From Dipteronia dyeriana (lineage: Eukaryota > Streptophyta > Magnoliopsida > Sapindales > Sapindaceae), in assembly GCA_032871835.1 (NCBI GenBank), contig CM065296.1:816001-880000 (forward strand): a DNA stretch of 64,000 nucleotides, in the 5' to 3' direction. The notes below the pieces were generated by a model, which saw nothing but the letters and a program-made list of their open reading frames with translations, searched no databases and was not told where the DNA came from. The translations under genes were made by a program, and so were the position numbers. Of the stretch, positions 45,868 to 57,684 are shown piece after piece. Position 1 is the first letter of the stretch. Each line of letters begins with the position of its first letter.

Positions 45868-46388
45868 GAATATAATATTGATTAAAATTATACAAACTTT
45901 TTATACTATTCATTGACCGGTTGTTTAACTAATTTTAAAATTTAAAATAATTAGATTATTTATGAATTAATTATTTTATTATAATAATTATATATTTAAA
46001 AAATTAATTAACTAACCATTTTTTTATTTAAATGGTTAGGGAGTTTATTACAAATAGAACATAATTAATTAACTAACCATTTTTTAAAAATAAAATTTTA
46101 AAAAAAATAATTTTTTAAAAGAAATAAAAACAAATCCATAAAAATATTTTTTAAAATAAAAAACAGTTAGTTAATTGGTTATGCTCTATTTATAATAAAA
46201 TCTCTAACTGTTTTTAAATAAAAAAAAAGGGTTAGTTAATTAATTTTATTATAATAAAATTCTTAAATATAATAAAATAATTAATTCATGGATAATTTAG
46301 TCATTTGAAATTTTAAAACTAGTTAAACAATTAGTTAATAAATAATAGGGGAAGTTTGTGTAATTTTAATATTAGTTGTATATGACTA
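45868..46388. mobile_element. foldback element, arms about 230 bp
   Basis: The sequence from 45868 to about 46105 is the imperfect reverse complement of about 46125-46388. Matching pairs include TTTAACTAATTTTAAAATTT with AAATTTTAAAACTAGTTAAA, ATTAATTAACTAACC with GGTTAGTTAATTAAT, and AAATTATACAAACTT with AAGTTTGTGTAATTT. The transcript would form a long hairpin. There is no coding sequence. It is a MITE or foldback transposon of undetermined family. Confidence 0.8.
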
Positions 46389-47640
46389 CAATATTGATTA
46401 AACTCATATGAAATTTAATATACAATATATTGTATATTAAAAGGCAGTTGCCACTACGTGCTATATCGGTTGTCACCTTTTTGAAAAAAGGATATTTTAT
46501 AAATTTATTTAAAAAAAACGTGATTACTTATTTTATGGTTGAAATATTTAAGGATATTAGTTTTAAATTAAAAAAGTATATTATAATTATAGTATATTAA
46601 AGAAAATCCATATTTCAATTTCTTTTAGAAGAGAAAATATAAATCTCTTAGGATTTGATTTTCTATACATCATGAATTTGTCTAACATAGATATACTTGT
46701 TTTTTTTCTTTCTAGTTATTCACTTAAGTAATTTCATTCTTATTACTGCAATTAAATTCTCTGTATTCTTCGGTTCATCTATCAAAATAATTTCATGTAC
46801 AATACTACAAATCAATAAATATTTTAGGTTTTTTTTTATATTTGTTAATTCAATTTTTTTTGTTTGATCTTCAGATGAGTTAGCCATCAATAATTGATGG
46901 ATTTTTAAAAAGAATTAAAACATCATAAGCAGTCATCTTCGTCAACATCTAATATCAATAATCTTGCTTCTGAAAATTTGTTTATTTTGGCATTACATAT
47001 GAAACTAGACTCTATTGTATTTGTTTTTTTTAATGAATTATTTTTATATATTTGCATGTTTGTTTAGAGTTTATTTGAAAAAAAAAATACCTTCCCCCCC
47101 TTCCCCCCAAGTCGAATCCTGGTTTCGCCACTGCATGTTGAAACCTGAAAACTAGATGAAGGACACGTTTGTGTATAAGTTTATGGAGTTTTTTAACTAA
47201 TAGTACAAATTTGATATTTGATTGAGGTGAATACTATTTGAATCCACGATTTCATTGATGTGAGTGTGAGGGGTTTATAATACTCACTCATAATATAACC
47301 AGCTAAAAGTGTTCTCGTGTTAAATCAAGATGAAGTAAGCTTTCGTGTAATTTGTTCGTAGAGTTTACTAACAAATATGAGAATTGGGAGAGGATCGAGA
47401 TCATGTGATCCAAACCCCCAAACTCAATCATATATGTGTATGTGAAGTGTTTACTGCTGGATAATCTTGACTCCCGTTCAGAAGTTCATTGAGTTAATTG
47501 TTTTTTTTTTTGAAAACCATAGAGTTAAATGTTAAAATTATAATATCATATATAAAATTTGTCAATGTTACATTTAGTAGTAAAGTTCGGAATTCAAGTC
47601 GTTGATCAGGAATGTGTAAATTTCTAGGGAAATTCTATGC
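46389..47640. other. AT-rich spacer with a C-rich repeat edge
   Basis: No gene. At 47093-47131 there is a CCCCCC run followed by AGTCGAATCCTGGTTTCG and CCACTG, a sequence like the ends of plant hAT-type elements (minus strand CAGTGGCGAAACC). Its partner could be the CAGTGAGGCC at 45805, but the pairing is weak. Confidence 0.4.
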
Positions 47641-48700
47641 TTGAAGGCCATTATATAGTATATATAGTTAAATTCATTTAATCCCTCTAGTTTGACCTAA
47701 TACACAAACTGATTCCCTGATTTTCAGTATTATCTCGTTTAGTCATTCTATTAGATTTTCTGTTGAAAAGTCAAGTGGAATCTGATAGAGTCAAAGGGTC
47801 AAATGTCATTTTTGTTTTAAACAAGAGATGAATTTCATCTCTATATTTAGATTTTAAATAAACAAATTAGATTCAACATCATCATCATCAAAAGTCAGAA
47901 CATCAGAACCAAACCCAGAACCCAGAATCAGAACCAAACCCAAAACACTATACCAACACCCAAAACCAGAACTTGACCACCACCGCCACACCTAGACCCA
48001 AAACCTGACCGCCATCATCACCATAAAAAAACCCAGACCCATAACCAAGAATTGACCACATTAAAAAAAAAATCAAGAATTGGGTTCGAGTTCGACCAAA
48101 ACCCCTCCAACACATGATCCTAACCACAAGAAGTCGATGAAAATCAATTTTGATTTTTCACCATTTTTAATCACCAAAATCGAAACCAAGAAGCTGAAAC
48201 CATTGATTTTTAATCCATTCACCAGAATCAAAACAAGAAACTGAAATCAAAAAAAAAAATTCAAATAATTCCATTAATCGGAAACTAAAAATCAATTAAA
48301 AAAAGTGGATTTCAACCCCAGAACCCAAACATATCCATCTCCCAAACCAAAACCCACCACCATTCATGCTAGTCACCAAACTTCAACCCTCAAATCCAAA
48401 ACCAAAAACCAATCAACCACACCATCATTGGTTCAAATCCAACCAAACCCATCTACCATAACCACACCCACCGTAGCCGCTATGAAACCCCAGCCCTTCA
48501 CCTCGCGGCAGCGGCCACTGACGACAGTTAATAATTTTAAGGACCATAGTTGAATAAATTTAGATAAGCACACCCAAAATTTTCTAAATTAATTATGAAA
48601 AAAAAATTCGAGGTCCATGTTTATAATTGAACAAAAAATTAGGTTTTCTAATTAAATCATTACTTTATTATCAATTCTGGTCTCTAATTTGACAAAAACT
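47641..48700. other. AC-rich low-complexity block, possibly a decayed TIR element
   Basis: The edges (TTAAATTCATTTAATCCC near 47670; reverse of TAAATTTATTCAACTATGG near 48550) look loosely alike, and the interior 47880-48500 is a strand-biased AACCCAAA / ACCACC tract with an 82-codon frame lacking any domain. The composition is like the AC-rich interior of the Mutator-like element at 40085. Not proven. Confidence 0.3.
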
Positions 48701-49957
48701 TAGATGAATCCAAGAACTTCTCTAATTTTGCCATCAAACAAGAAGATGAAAACAACACAAATCACATCATACAACGAAGAACTTAGTTCCTCTCCTTGGC
48801 TTACAACTTACAAGTGGTAAACATGCATCTTACAATTATCAATTAATTTTTATTTTATTATTGCATTAATCATACTTTATAAATCAATAAATAAATAATT
48901 AATACAAGGAAGTCCGGTCCCATCTCCTTATCATTATTATTTCTAATTATATTATTTGGGGCCAGAATAGCCTTGCTTTGTGGGATTTGGTCCATTCCAT
49001 TAAGGTATATTTAAGTGAAAATCTAAAAAACTAAACTAACTACATAATGGGTTATTGTTTGAGTGATGCTATTGGTACCTCCACTACTGAACTATTTATA
49101 TCCCAACTTTTAAATTTTTTATTTAATTATATAAAATTAAATAGTTTTATCAAATATTTTAATTTATTTCCTGGATTACCCTTTTACATATTTTCAAACT
49201 TAATACACCACATATCTTTTCCAATTTCTTTTTTGCAATTTTCTATTATTTATATACAGTTTTCTCACATCCATATTTGTTTTTTCTTCTTATTATCATG
49301 GTAAAGCCATTCTTATTAGACGAGATTTTTTTTTTCTGTAATCGGTTGAATTGTTGGTGATAGATTGTAAGTGTGATATTGATCGTTTCATGATTTTTTT
49401 AGCGATTGAATTATGATTTCGGTGTGGTTTCGTTTCGTTCGAGATTAAGTTTTCTTGGTTGCGATTCTTGATGTGGATACAAATCATTGAATACATAAAA
49501 ACTGTGAAAGAAAATAAACCGAGATAAAAAAAAATAACAAACATGGATCTGAAATTTGAAAAGAAAAACAAAACAAACATGTGCAACAATAAAATGAAAA
49601 AATACTAAACATGAGAAATATGAGATTGAGATCTGAAAAAAAAAATCCAAATAGTAAACAATCAATGATTTAAAAGAATCTATGTTATTAGGATTTTGAA
49701 ATAAGAAAATTGATACTAAACATGGAAAATATGAGATTGAGATCTGAAAAAAAAATATAAGCAAACATAGTAAAAATTCAATGATTTGAAACAATACATG
49801 TTATTAGAGTTTTGAAATAAGGAAAGTGGGGGTTTTATTAGTTTTATTTTGTACAGTATTCTTTTTAATAAAAATTGTATGTCTATTTAAGTAATTTGAT
49901 AAAGAAAAAAAATGAATACTAAATAATTTTAAAAATGGAGTGTTAATAGCACCACCC
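48701..49957. other. AT-rich spacer
   Basis: No gene recognised. Around 49610-49770 a segment with ATGAGATTGAGATCTGAAAA is present twice (about 49619 and 49731), a tandem duplication of about 110 bp with AAGAATCTATGTTATTAG and GAAACAATACATGTTATTAG at the copy ends. The open frames here are T/F-rich composition artefacts. Confidence 0.5.
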
Positions 49958-50104
49958 TTATTGTTTTTAATCAAAAATATTTGTGTTATTGTTTTTAACC
50001 AAGTGTAAGTTATATTGTCTAAAATGCCCTTGTTTGAAAAAAAAAAGACCAATTTGTTTCTATTTTACTATATATATTTAACCTTTAAACATAACCCGAA
50101 ATCC

Positions 50105-50455
50105 TAAAAGGTGTCTGACCTCACTCACTCTCTCAATCTCTCATTTTGCTTCTGCCGACTACGGTTCATCGTTGTAGATTCGTCGACCGCTGTCATCTCT
50201 TTTGCTACCGCTTCTACTATTGCATATATGTATTTACTATTTTACTTCTTTTCTTTGTTGCTGTTGGTGGAAACTTTCTTGGAGCTGAGTGTAGAAACTG
50301 GGATTTATAAACCATACGAGTTTCTATCTTCACTTTCTTCTTTACAATCGGTTGGTTTTGTTCTTGAGTCTTGTACCCACCATTTGTCTTTTTGTTTACT
50401 TTTTTATTTTTTTTATTTCTTGTTTTATTTGCTCCTAACATTTTATGTTGATTAG
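50105..50455 (+). other. exon-like segment inside the TIR element, possibly captured
   Basis: A CT-rich leader-like start (CACTCACTCTCTCAATCTCTC), then a GC-richer coding-like stretch to about 50220, then T-rich intron-like DNA. The 114-codon frame becomes hydrophobic low complexity and has no recognisable domain. Similar leader-like sequence occurs at 55660-55900 in the related element. Confidence 0.3.
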
Positions 50456-52329
50456 TCTTTGAATTTAAATTCTTTTTTGCCTTTGATTAACTGACCTTTT
50501 GTCTTTAGGTTGGTTGTTGATCTGTTTATATCTTTTTTTTATGTGGGGTTGGTTTTTAATGGTTTTTTAATTATTAATTTCTTGATATTAGTTAATATGT
50601 GTTTATATTTTGTAAGATTTAAGCTTTTTGGAAAAAAAAAAAGAATAATTTTCCAGTAGGTGAGTCATAAATATTGGTTCTTGAAATTTTTTTTTTGCTT
50701 TGATTTCTTTAATTCTTTGCTCAGAAAAAAAAAAGTGATTTTTACTTTCTGTTTTGTACTTTTTCTCTTTTTGTTTTCATGCAACTGAGTTTTTTTCCCT
50801 TGTGTTATATTGATTTCTTTAAATTGATTAATTTTGTTGCTTTCATGTTTTTTACTATGTTTTTTCTCCTGAGAAAGAAGAATTGGAAGATCTGGTTCAG
50901 ATCTTTCAAAAATATATTATTTAATTATTTTTCATTTTCTTCAATAATTTTCTTTCTTTTTTTTTTTATAATTTTTAAAAAATATTGGGAGATATGGGTT
51001 CCTAGATCTCCCAAACAATTAGCCTTTTAAATTATTTTAAAATATTATTTATTAATTTTTTTTTAAAATTTTTCTATTTTTTATTGGTCGAAAATGGTGG
51101 AGTTTTTGTATGGTTTTTGTTGAGAAATTAAATGATATTTTGGTTGGTCTTGTGAATGAACATGTTTTGAAGATGAGTTTGTGATGATAAAGAGTTGAGT
51201 TTATGGTTCTTAAAGGATTGTTTAACCTTAGAGTAGCCATTGAACAACATTTTGAAAGTGAGGCACTCAAGGTGTTTGATAAAATGACTCAACGAAAAAC
51301 GATAGGCAAATCTGCTACGAAAAACTACTCAACAACATATATATATAAACTTGGTTATTAACCGTTGAATCTGTTTCACATGTTTTTTTGTTCAAATTCT
51401 TATTACTATTTCCACTTATTGACATTGACAATTATTATTGGTAAATACAAGAGGAGTTGTTGTGTGTTCATCATGAAGTACATGAAAAATATTTTTCAAG
51501 ATAAATCTTACCAAGTGGATTTCACAGTAGACGATATGAAGGACATTAGGAGTTAAACTATATAATGGTTTTTTCAAGCTTTGTTGCTATGCTAATGACA
51601 TTAGATAGATGTTGTCTATACATTAAAAATATTATTTCTAATTAGAACTAATTAATCGAGACTCTATAGTGGGTAGAGTAATATGGTTTTATAATACAAT
51701 ATTGTGTTGTGTTCCCGAGATATGAAATTGTGATTATTGTAGGTAATCAAATTTTTTGGTAATATCAACAAACAAAGGAAAGTCTACCAAAAATTCTGGC
51801 ATGCATATGTTTTTAGTCCAAAGTTATTAACCAATCTTTAAAATCAAATAATAAAGTATCTGTAAATAGAGGAAAGCTTATTTACATTCCAAATTGTTTA
51901 AACGACCAATAAAACTAAGACTGTAAATAACATTCAACAACTAACATAAAGTGAAAGTTTCAACAGTTAACAACCAACACTCGTTAAAAGTTGTAACGTT
52001 ATGGTAGGTCATGATTTTGCTTCCACGTTTGAGCATATCTGAATATTATGTCTAAGAATAATTGGTCAAGATCCTCCAAATTGGTACATACCTTTAAAAG
52101 AGGCATTTCCGAGGAAGAATGTATCTTAAATTATTCTGGCATGCCCGATGGTCTTCTCTCTTTAGGTGGATGTACAATGCTAGAACAAACACATTCTCCC
52201 CCAACTCATTGTATGACAACTTGTTTTCTACTCACTCTCTAATAAGTTTCTCATCAACGTAATCTAAAGCGTCTCAACAACCATTTTAATTGATTGGTAA
52301 ATTAAAGCTTTTTATAGTTCCTGTTGGGG

Positions 52330-53260
52330 CATGAAATATCTCATGTATGCAGTATTTAATGTAAAACATGAAATATGACATGTATATCATGTTTGACATG
52401 AAATATCACATATATGTCATGTTGGGAATAAAATATCTCATGTATGTCATGTTGAACATGAGATATCTCATGTATGCAGTATCTCATGTAAGACATGAAA
52501 TATCTCATGTATGTCATGTTGGACATGATATATCTCATGTATATTATGTTAGACATGAAATATCTTATGCATGTCATGTTAGGTATGAATAATCCCATAT
52601 ATACAGTATTTCATGTAAAACATGAAATATGCCATGTATATCATGTTTGACATAAAATATCCCATGCATGTAATGTTGGGAAAGAAATTTCTCATGTATG
52701 TCATGTTGGACATGAAATATTACATGTAAGATATGAAATATCTCATGTATATCATATTGGGTATGATATATCTCATCTATATCACTTTTAGTATAAAATA
52801 TCTCATGTATGTTATATTGAACATGATATATCCTATGTATATCATTTTGGGTATGAAATATCCCATGTATATCATGTTGACTATGAAATATCCCATGAAT
52901 TATTTCATGTTAGACATGAAATATCTCATGTCAGACATGAAATATCTCATGTCTGTCATGTTGGAAATGAAATATATCATGTATGTCATGTTGGGTATGA
53001 AATATCTCAAGTATGTCATGTTGGACATGAAATATATGTTATATACGGTATTTTATGTAAGACATGAAATATTCCATATATATCATACTGGGTATGAAAT
53101 ATCTCATATTCCAATATATGTCACGTTGTGCATGAGATATTCTATGTATGTCACGTTGGGTATGAAATATCTCATTTTCATCAAAAGTACATGATTTCAC
53201 GATATTATACGATGTGTCACTTTAAACATGAAATATCTCACTTATGTTACGTTTAACATG
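52330..53260. repeat. 30-bp minisatellite, about 30 degenerate units
   Basis: The unit is close to CATGAAATATCTCATGTATG followed by TCATGTTGGA (30 bp). Because 30 is a multiple of three, both strands stay open for long stretches; the plus frame reads a ten-residue period near MKYLMYVMLG. A few units carry a GCAGTATTTCATGTAAAA variant. Most units contain several CATG palindromes. No sign that it is a real protein. Confidence 0.92.
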
Positions 53261-53579
53261 ACACACTGCGTGAAAAAAATGATAGTTTTGTAATCTATTG
53301 GTTAAAAATAATAAAGTATTATGATAATTGGTTACAAACAATAAAAAATTAGAATTTAGTTAAAAACAATAATTCATTTCTTAATTTGACTACTTTTGCA
53401 AATGTTTCTTTATTTAGTTTGGATACTATATCGTCCGTACAATATTATTGTATAATAATAATAATAATAAAGCTGAATAATATATAATTCTTGATTTATA
53501 AGCTATAAAATACAAATAATTAAATCCCTTCACAAATGTATCACGAGGTCGCGGGTTAAAGTCTCCTTCCTCCCAAAAA

Positions 53580-53728
53580 AATCTCCAATGCCTTCAGCAA
53601 TTTCTACTACTCTGCCAATATTCTTTAGACTGCAAAAAATTCTCCCTCAGCATACTCCAATGATCATAATGGTTATCAAAACATGGGTTTGAAGGTTGCA
53701 CAAAATTCTGTGTGTTCTCTGTAGCCAT
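53580..53728 (-). pseudogene. copia gag N-terminus fragment, minus strand
   Basis: An ATG at 53728 opens MATENTQNFVQPSNPCFDNH and continues YDHWSMLRENFLQSKEYW, the conserved start of plant copia gag (usually FVQP..PxFDGHYDHWSMLMENxLRSKEYW). After about 45 codons a TGA breaks it and the homology ends. About 90 bp upstream (53821-53834) lies the element's primer-binding site, so this is the 5' end of a truncated minus-strand copia element. Confidence 0.85.
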
Positions 53729-53820
53729 CACTAATGTCTGCTGCGATGAAAGTGAAAAAAAGTAAAGATAACCAAGAAAGCTGCTGCAACTACACTCTTT
53801 CTCCCACTTTTCTCAACTGG

Positions 53821-53834
53821 GCTCTGATACCACT
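53821..53834 (-). promoter_or_regulatory. primer-binding site of a truncated copia element
   Basis: The minus strand reads TGGTATCAGAGCCC, the initiator-Met tRNA type, followed by the gag start. The LTR that should lie at higher coordinates is at most about 345 bp, because the p32-like gene ends at 54182; no second LTR was seen. Confidence 0.85.
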
Positions 53835-54181
53835 GAAAACACAACAGAAAAATACTTTAAGCAGAGAAAAATGGACGTGAGGACATCAAAGTAAGATATC
53901 CTACGGCTAATACTTTCAGTTTGTTGAGCAGCTTCATTCCATATATTCTCAAAAATCTTGCAACAAATTCGGATGACATGCAACCAACTAATGCCCTTCT
54001 ATATATAATAGAATGAACAACTCGGAACAAAATTGAGGACTAATAACCAATAAAAATTGTCCATTTCCATATGGTTTTCTCACAAGAAAATGAAGTCTAA
54101 ACATTCAAAATACAGGAATCAAAGCTAATGATAAAATAAATAAAAAATAAGCAAATTGATCTAGATGACAAGCATCTAATT

Positions 54182-55190
54182 CTAATTCTTTTCTATAAAA
54201 GAACGAACAATTTGCAAGCATTTATACTGTTCAATATCCTCTCTTATCTTCCTTGTTCTGTCCCAATACTGATCCAGGTAATTGCAGAGTTTCCTGTTTA
54301 CCCCTCTTGCGTCTAAGAGCTCTATAAATTTAGCATCACACTTGAGGAAAAACAAAAAAAAAAAACAAAAAACATAAGCTCCAGATAAGATTGCCAACAT
54401 CAACATTAACCCATGCAATATATAATCAAAATTCTTCTCTCAAGTCCGGGATTTCAAACATAACTGGACAATTAGAGAACAACTTCTCTAAATTTTAACT
54501 TTTGACAAGTGGTTCTCTAAATCCCACACCTGATGAGAAGGGAGCTGTATAAAATCATACTCATACATAATTATATCATGTCGATTGTATGACGAGTCCG
54601 GTTTAACTTCATAAGCAAGGTCAAATCGCAAGGGTTCATCTGGATTGTCGTCCCACCATAACCACTGGCGGGAAAACCTCACCGCCTCAGAACCACCGCC
54701 TTCCTTGGAAACATCAACAGTCAATTTAGACAAGTTTTTGATTAATTCAATTCTAATAAGTTCACCGTTTCCGAATCTTTTATTCAGTACAACAACTTTC
54801 TTTTCTGGTTCATATTCAAACTCGAATGAGTCATATGTCTCCACAGGCTGCATAATTGTCAAAATATTCTAATTACTTCATTTTTCAAGCAAACGCAACG
54901 CAAAAAAATAAAAATAAAAAAATATGTAAAAAAGAAAATAAAAATAAAAATTCAAGTACCAGATCATCAGGTGAGTGCAAGCGGGACATCTTAGAATCAA
55001 GGATTGTCAGAATGTCATTCTCATCAGTTGATTTAGCAGTGTAAGGTCTGATATGAATTTAAGAACTTGAAGTGGCTACTCGTGACTTGATAATTGGTGA
55101 GCTGTTGTGGCTTGGGAAACCATGAAATTGGGATCTGTAGAAAGCAGACGACACAAGTGTTTTATGAGCAGAACGTATTAAGCGAGCCAT
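54182..55190 (-). pseudogene. mitochondrial p32/MAM33-family gene, three exons, stop at codon 44
   Basis: MAM33/p32 proteins are acidic mitochondrial matrix proteins that form doughnut-shaped trimers. Exon 1 (55190-54960): MARLIRSAHKTLVSSAFYRS, a basic Ser-rich stretch that fits a mitochondrial presequence, then ILTILDSKMSRLHSPDDL. Exon 2 (54847-54530): FEFEYEPEKKVVVLNKRF, acidic beta-rich segment, MYEYDFIQLPSHQ. Exon 3 (about 54342-54182): FIELLDARGVNRKLCNYLDQY and IVRSFIEKN, the family's C-terminal helices. Junctions are in phase with GT-AG. All 235 codons are in frame except a TAA at 55061-55059 where CAA (Gln) would fit. This may make it a pseudogene, or translation could start downstream without the presequence, or the stop is a rare allele. 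The family call is by pattern, not by search. Confidence 0.72.
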
Positions 55191-55586
55191 GATGCAGAGA
55201 CTTGAAGATTTTTTTAGGGTTTAAAAGGTGGGTTTTACTTGCTTCGCAAGAAAGGGTAATGGAGGTAGCATTTACTATTTGATGTTAGAACTTAGAAGAG
55301 ATCCTAGCCGATTATATTGGATTTTCGTTAAGGATTATATCAAATATTTTTTTTTTAAAGAAAAAACAATATAATTTCTTTCCGGACATTACCTAATTTT
55401 AAATAAAATTTTTATTTGGCTATATATAAGTTAGCATATTGATATAACTTACATTGTATGAGTCAAAGTACATAAATCTAATGGTCCACACTCAACACAT
55501 TGATGAATTTATATCAGTGCATATGAAAATTTATATGTATATATAGAGGAAATATCCCGTTTTAATTAAAAAAAAAAAGGAAAGGA

Positions 55587-56791
55587 GGTTTATTGTTTTT
55601 ACCAAACATTAATACTTTTATTGTTTCTACCCAATAATTAACTGTGAAGACTTAAATGTCCCTCATTATTTTTTTACCTCTTTTCTCTCCTTTGTCAAAA
55701 TCTTTTTTTTCTTTGTTCTCTCTCTTCCTTCTTTCTCTCACACCTCTCTTCTCTCTCCATCACAATTTTTATTTTTGCAACCAGATCTTCTCTCTCACGT
55801 CTCTCTTTTTTTGTTCATCTTCTCTCTCCTTTGGTTTGCAGATCTGGATTGTGTTCGGCTACCAGAACGGTGGTTCGGATTTGAATGCTAGCTATTGATA
55901 TTAAGGGTGGTTGTGGTTGCATGCGTTTAAGTTTGGGTATTGTTTGTTTAAAAATTTTCAGATTTCGTTTTGTTTAAATTTTTTTCCAGATTTTAAAAAA
56001 ATCCAGGTTTTTTTTTTATTTTGAAAGTTTTCCAGATTATGTCTCCATATTTTAAATTTTTTCTAGATTATGTTTTTTTCTTTTTTTTTTCCAGATTTGA
56101 TTTTGTTAAAAAAAAATTTCCAGTTTTTTTTTAAAATTTTCAGATTATGTTGGTTAATTTTTTTTTCAGATAATGTTTTTAATTTTTTTTTTCCAAATTT
56201 TGTTCCATTGAAACAAAAATTCCTTCTTAAGAAAATAACATTTACTAGAGATCCAATGTATCAAAGATTTTTTTTTTTTTTTATGAAAAAATCTGGAATA
56301 TTTCCAAATCTAATAAAATCTGGAAATTTTTCCAAATTTCTTTAAACACACCAGGTTACCAGGGCAGACAAATTAAACACACCAGACGTAAATCAATTAA
56401 ACACACCACGACAACCCAATTAAACATACTAGGGCAGACCAATTAAACACACTAGGACAACTCAATTAAACACATCAGGACGTACCAATTAAACACACCA
56501 AAGCAACTCAATTAAACACACCATGGAAAATTAATTAAACACTCTAGGGTAACACCAAATTAAACATACTAAATCTAATACAATTAAACACATCTGAGAA
56601 GAAGAAGAAGAATACTAGAGGTTTGGGAAAATGAAAAATAAAAAATAGAAGCTTTTTTTACAGAAAGAAGATGAAGAAAAAGAAAAAGGAAATAGAGAAT
56701 TTTTTTTATAAAGAAAGACAATTTTGTTCAAATAGTGAAAATTTTGGTAGAAACAATAAAAATGCTAATATCGGATAAAAACAATAAACCC
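55587..56791. mobile_element. 1.2-kb TIR element with doubled end motifs
   Basis: Left end: TTTATTGTTTTTACC, then TTTTATTGTTTCTACCC 28 bp on. Reverse complement of the right end: TTTATTGTTTTTATCC, then TTTTTATTGTTTCTACC with the same spacing. It is the same design as the 49958 element but a different length. The interior has a CT-rich leader-like region (55660-55900), a T-rich part with many TTTTTCCAGATT copies (55960-56340) and a short tandem repeat. No transposase. Target duplication not resolved. Confidence 0.6.
56340..56590. repeat. tandem repeat of about 24-28 bp, nine or ten units
   Basis: The unit is close to CAATTAAACACACCAGGACA plus a few variable bases. AATTAAACA(C/T)A recurs throughout, between 56341 and 56595, inside the TIR element. 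Confidence 0.88.
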
Positions 56792-57684
56792 ACTAATTTT
56801 ACGGTTAGTTTTAAAATTCTCATATATATAAAAGGAAAAATGCTCTCATATCCCCTGAACCAGAGCCGTCTGGGCTAATACACGAGGTGTGTGCGTATAA
56901 AATAAATGGCCCATTTTTTTTTCTTAAAATTAAAATTAATTTCTTAGATTAGAATAAGGTTTTAGGTTTAGAAGTCTATGTTTTAAACAAAGGGGCTCAA
57001 ATATTGTAATTTTTTTTAAAAAAAAAATAGACCCAAAATTACTTAAAAACTATATGTACAACCCTTTCATAATCACACCCATCATTATTATTATTTTCTC
57101 TCTCTCCTTATTCAACTTCTTCCTAATTGTTTTCTATACACAAAATCATTCAAATATGAGGTTTTTCTGTTTAGAGATCTATTTTTTGTTTGTAAGAGTC
57201 GTAAGAAAACAAGGTTTGTGATATATCCCAACTGATTTATAATTACAAATAAATGTTTGATGAAATGAGAACAACAAATTTTGATAAGAAAAAAAAGTCT
57301 AAAGCGTGTTTGTAAGAAAAAAATAATACATATATTAATTATTATAGAGAAAAAAGGCATAAAGATTTTGTTATTCTGATAAAAATTAATTTAAAACTTT
57401 TTTTTTCAAAAGCAAAGTTGGATGATTTTGAAACAATCAATTTGTATTCCCTTAAAAGAATTGAAAATATATTTAACATTAATATTTAAAAGAGAATCTA
57501 GGGTTTAAGAAAATGGAAATATTTTTTAATGATACATGTTAATATCAAATTATTATATATAGGAAACTTTTTATTTTTCACAAAAGATTAAAATAGGAAA
57601 CTAATTATTTTTTTTAAAAAAATATTACAATAAGTTGGTGCACTTACAAACTATTTAGTCTTTTTGATAATTTTACCCAATGAC
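56792..57684. other. AT-rich spacer
   Basis: No gene or repeat recognised. A CT-rich stretch lies at 57095-57115. It ends at the LTR end TGATCGTGTC. Confidence 0.5.

Larger units (their letters stand above)
49958..53372. mobile_element. 3.4-kb TIR element with doubled end motifs, carrying a minisatellite
   Basis: The left end reads TTATTGTTTTTAATC, then a second TTATTGTTTTTAACC 28 bp later. The reverse complement of the right end reads TTATTGTTTTTAACT, then TTATTGTTTGTAACC with the same spacing, and a third, weaker copy. Beyond the left end an AAAATGCCC block follows, as in Mutator-like TIRs. The interior has a segment resembling a plant 5' UTR and first exon (50110-50450) that may be captured, and the 30-bp repeat array at 52330-53260. 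No transposase was seen. Target duplication unresolved; superfamily probably Mutator-like. Confidence 0.6.

Noticed and set aside
45805..47131. Complete hAT element between CAGTGAGGCC and GGTTTCGCCACTG
   Set aside because: The ends pair poorly and no 8-bp target duplication is present; only the ends' resemblance is noted.
49411..49794. 127-codon minus-strand ORF rich in F, I and L
   Set aside because: Low-complexity translation of A-rich DNA with a tandem duplication; no domain.
52733..53194. 153-codon ORF with a ten-residue period, resembling a membrane repeat protein
   Set aside because: The periodicity comes from the 30-bp minisatellite; the other strand is equally open and there is no start context or domain.
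52330..53260. Possible CRISPR-like array
   Set aside because: Units are contiguous and degenerate with no spacers, in plant nuclear DNA.
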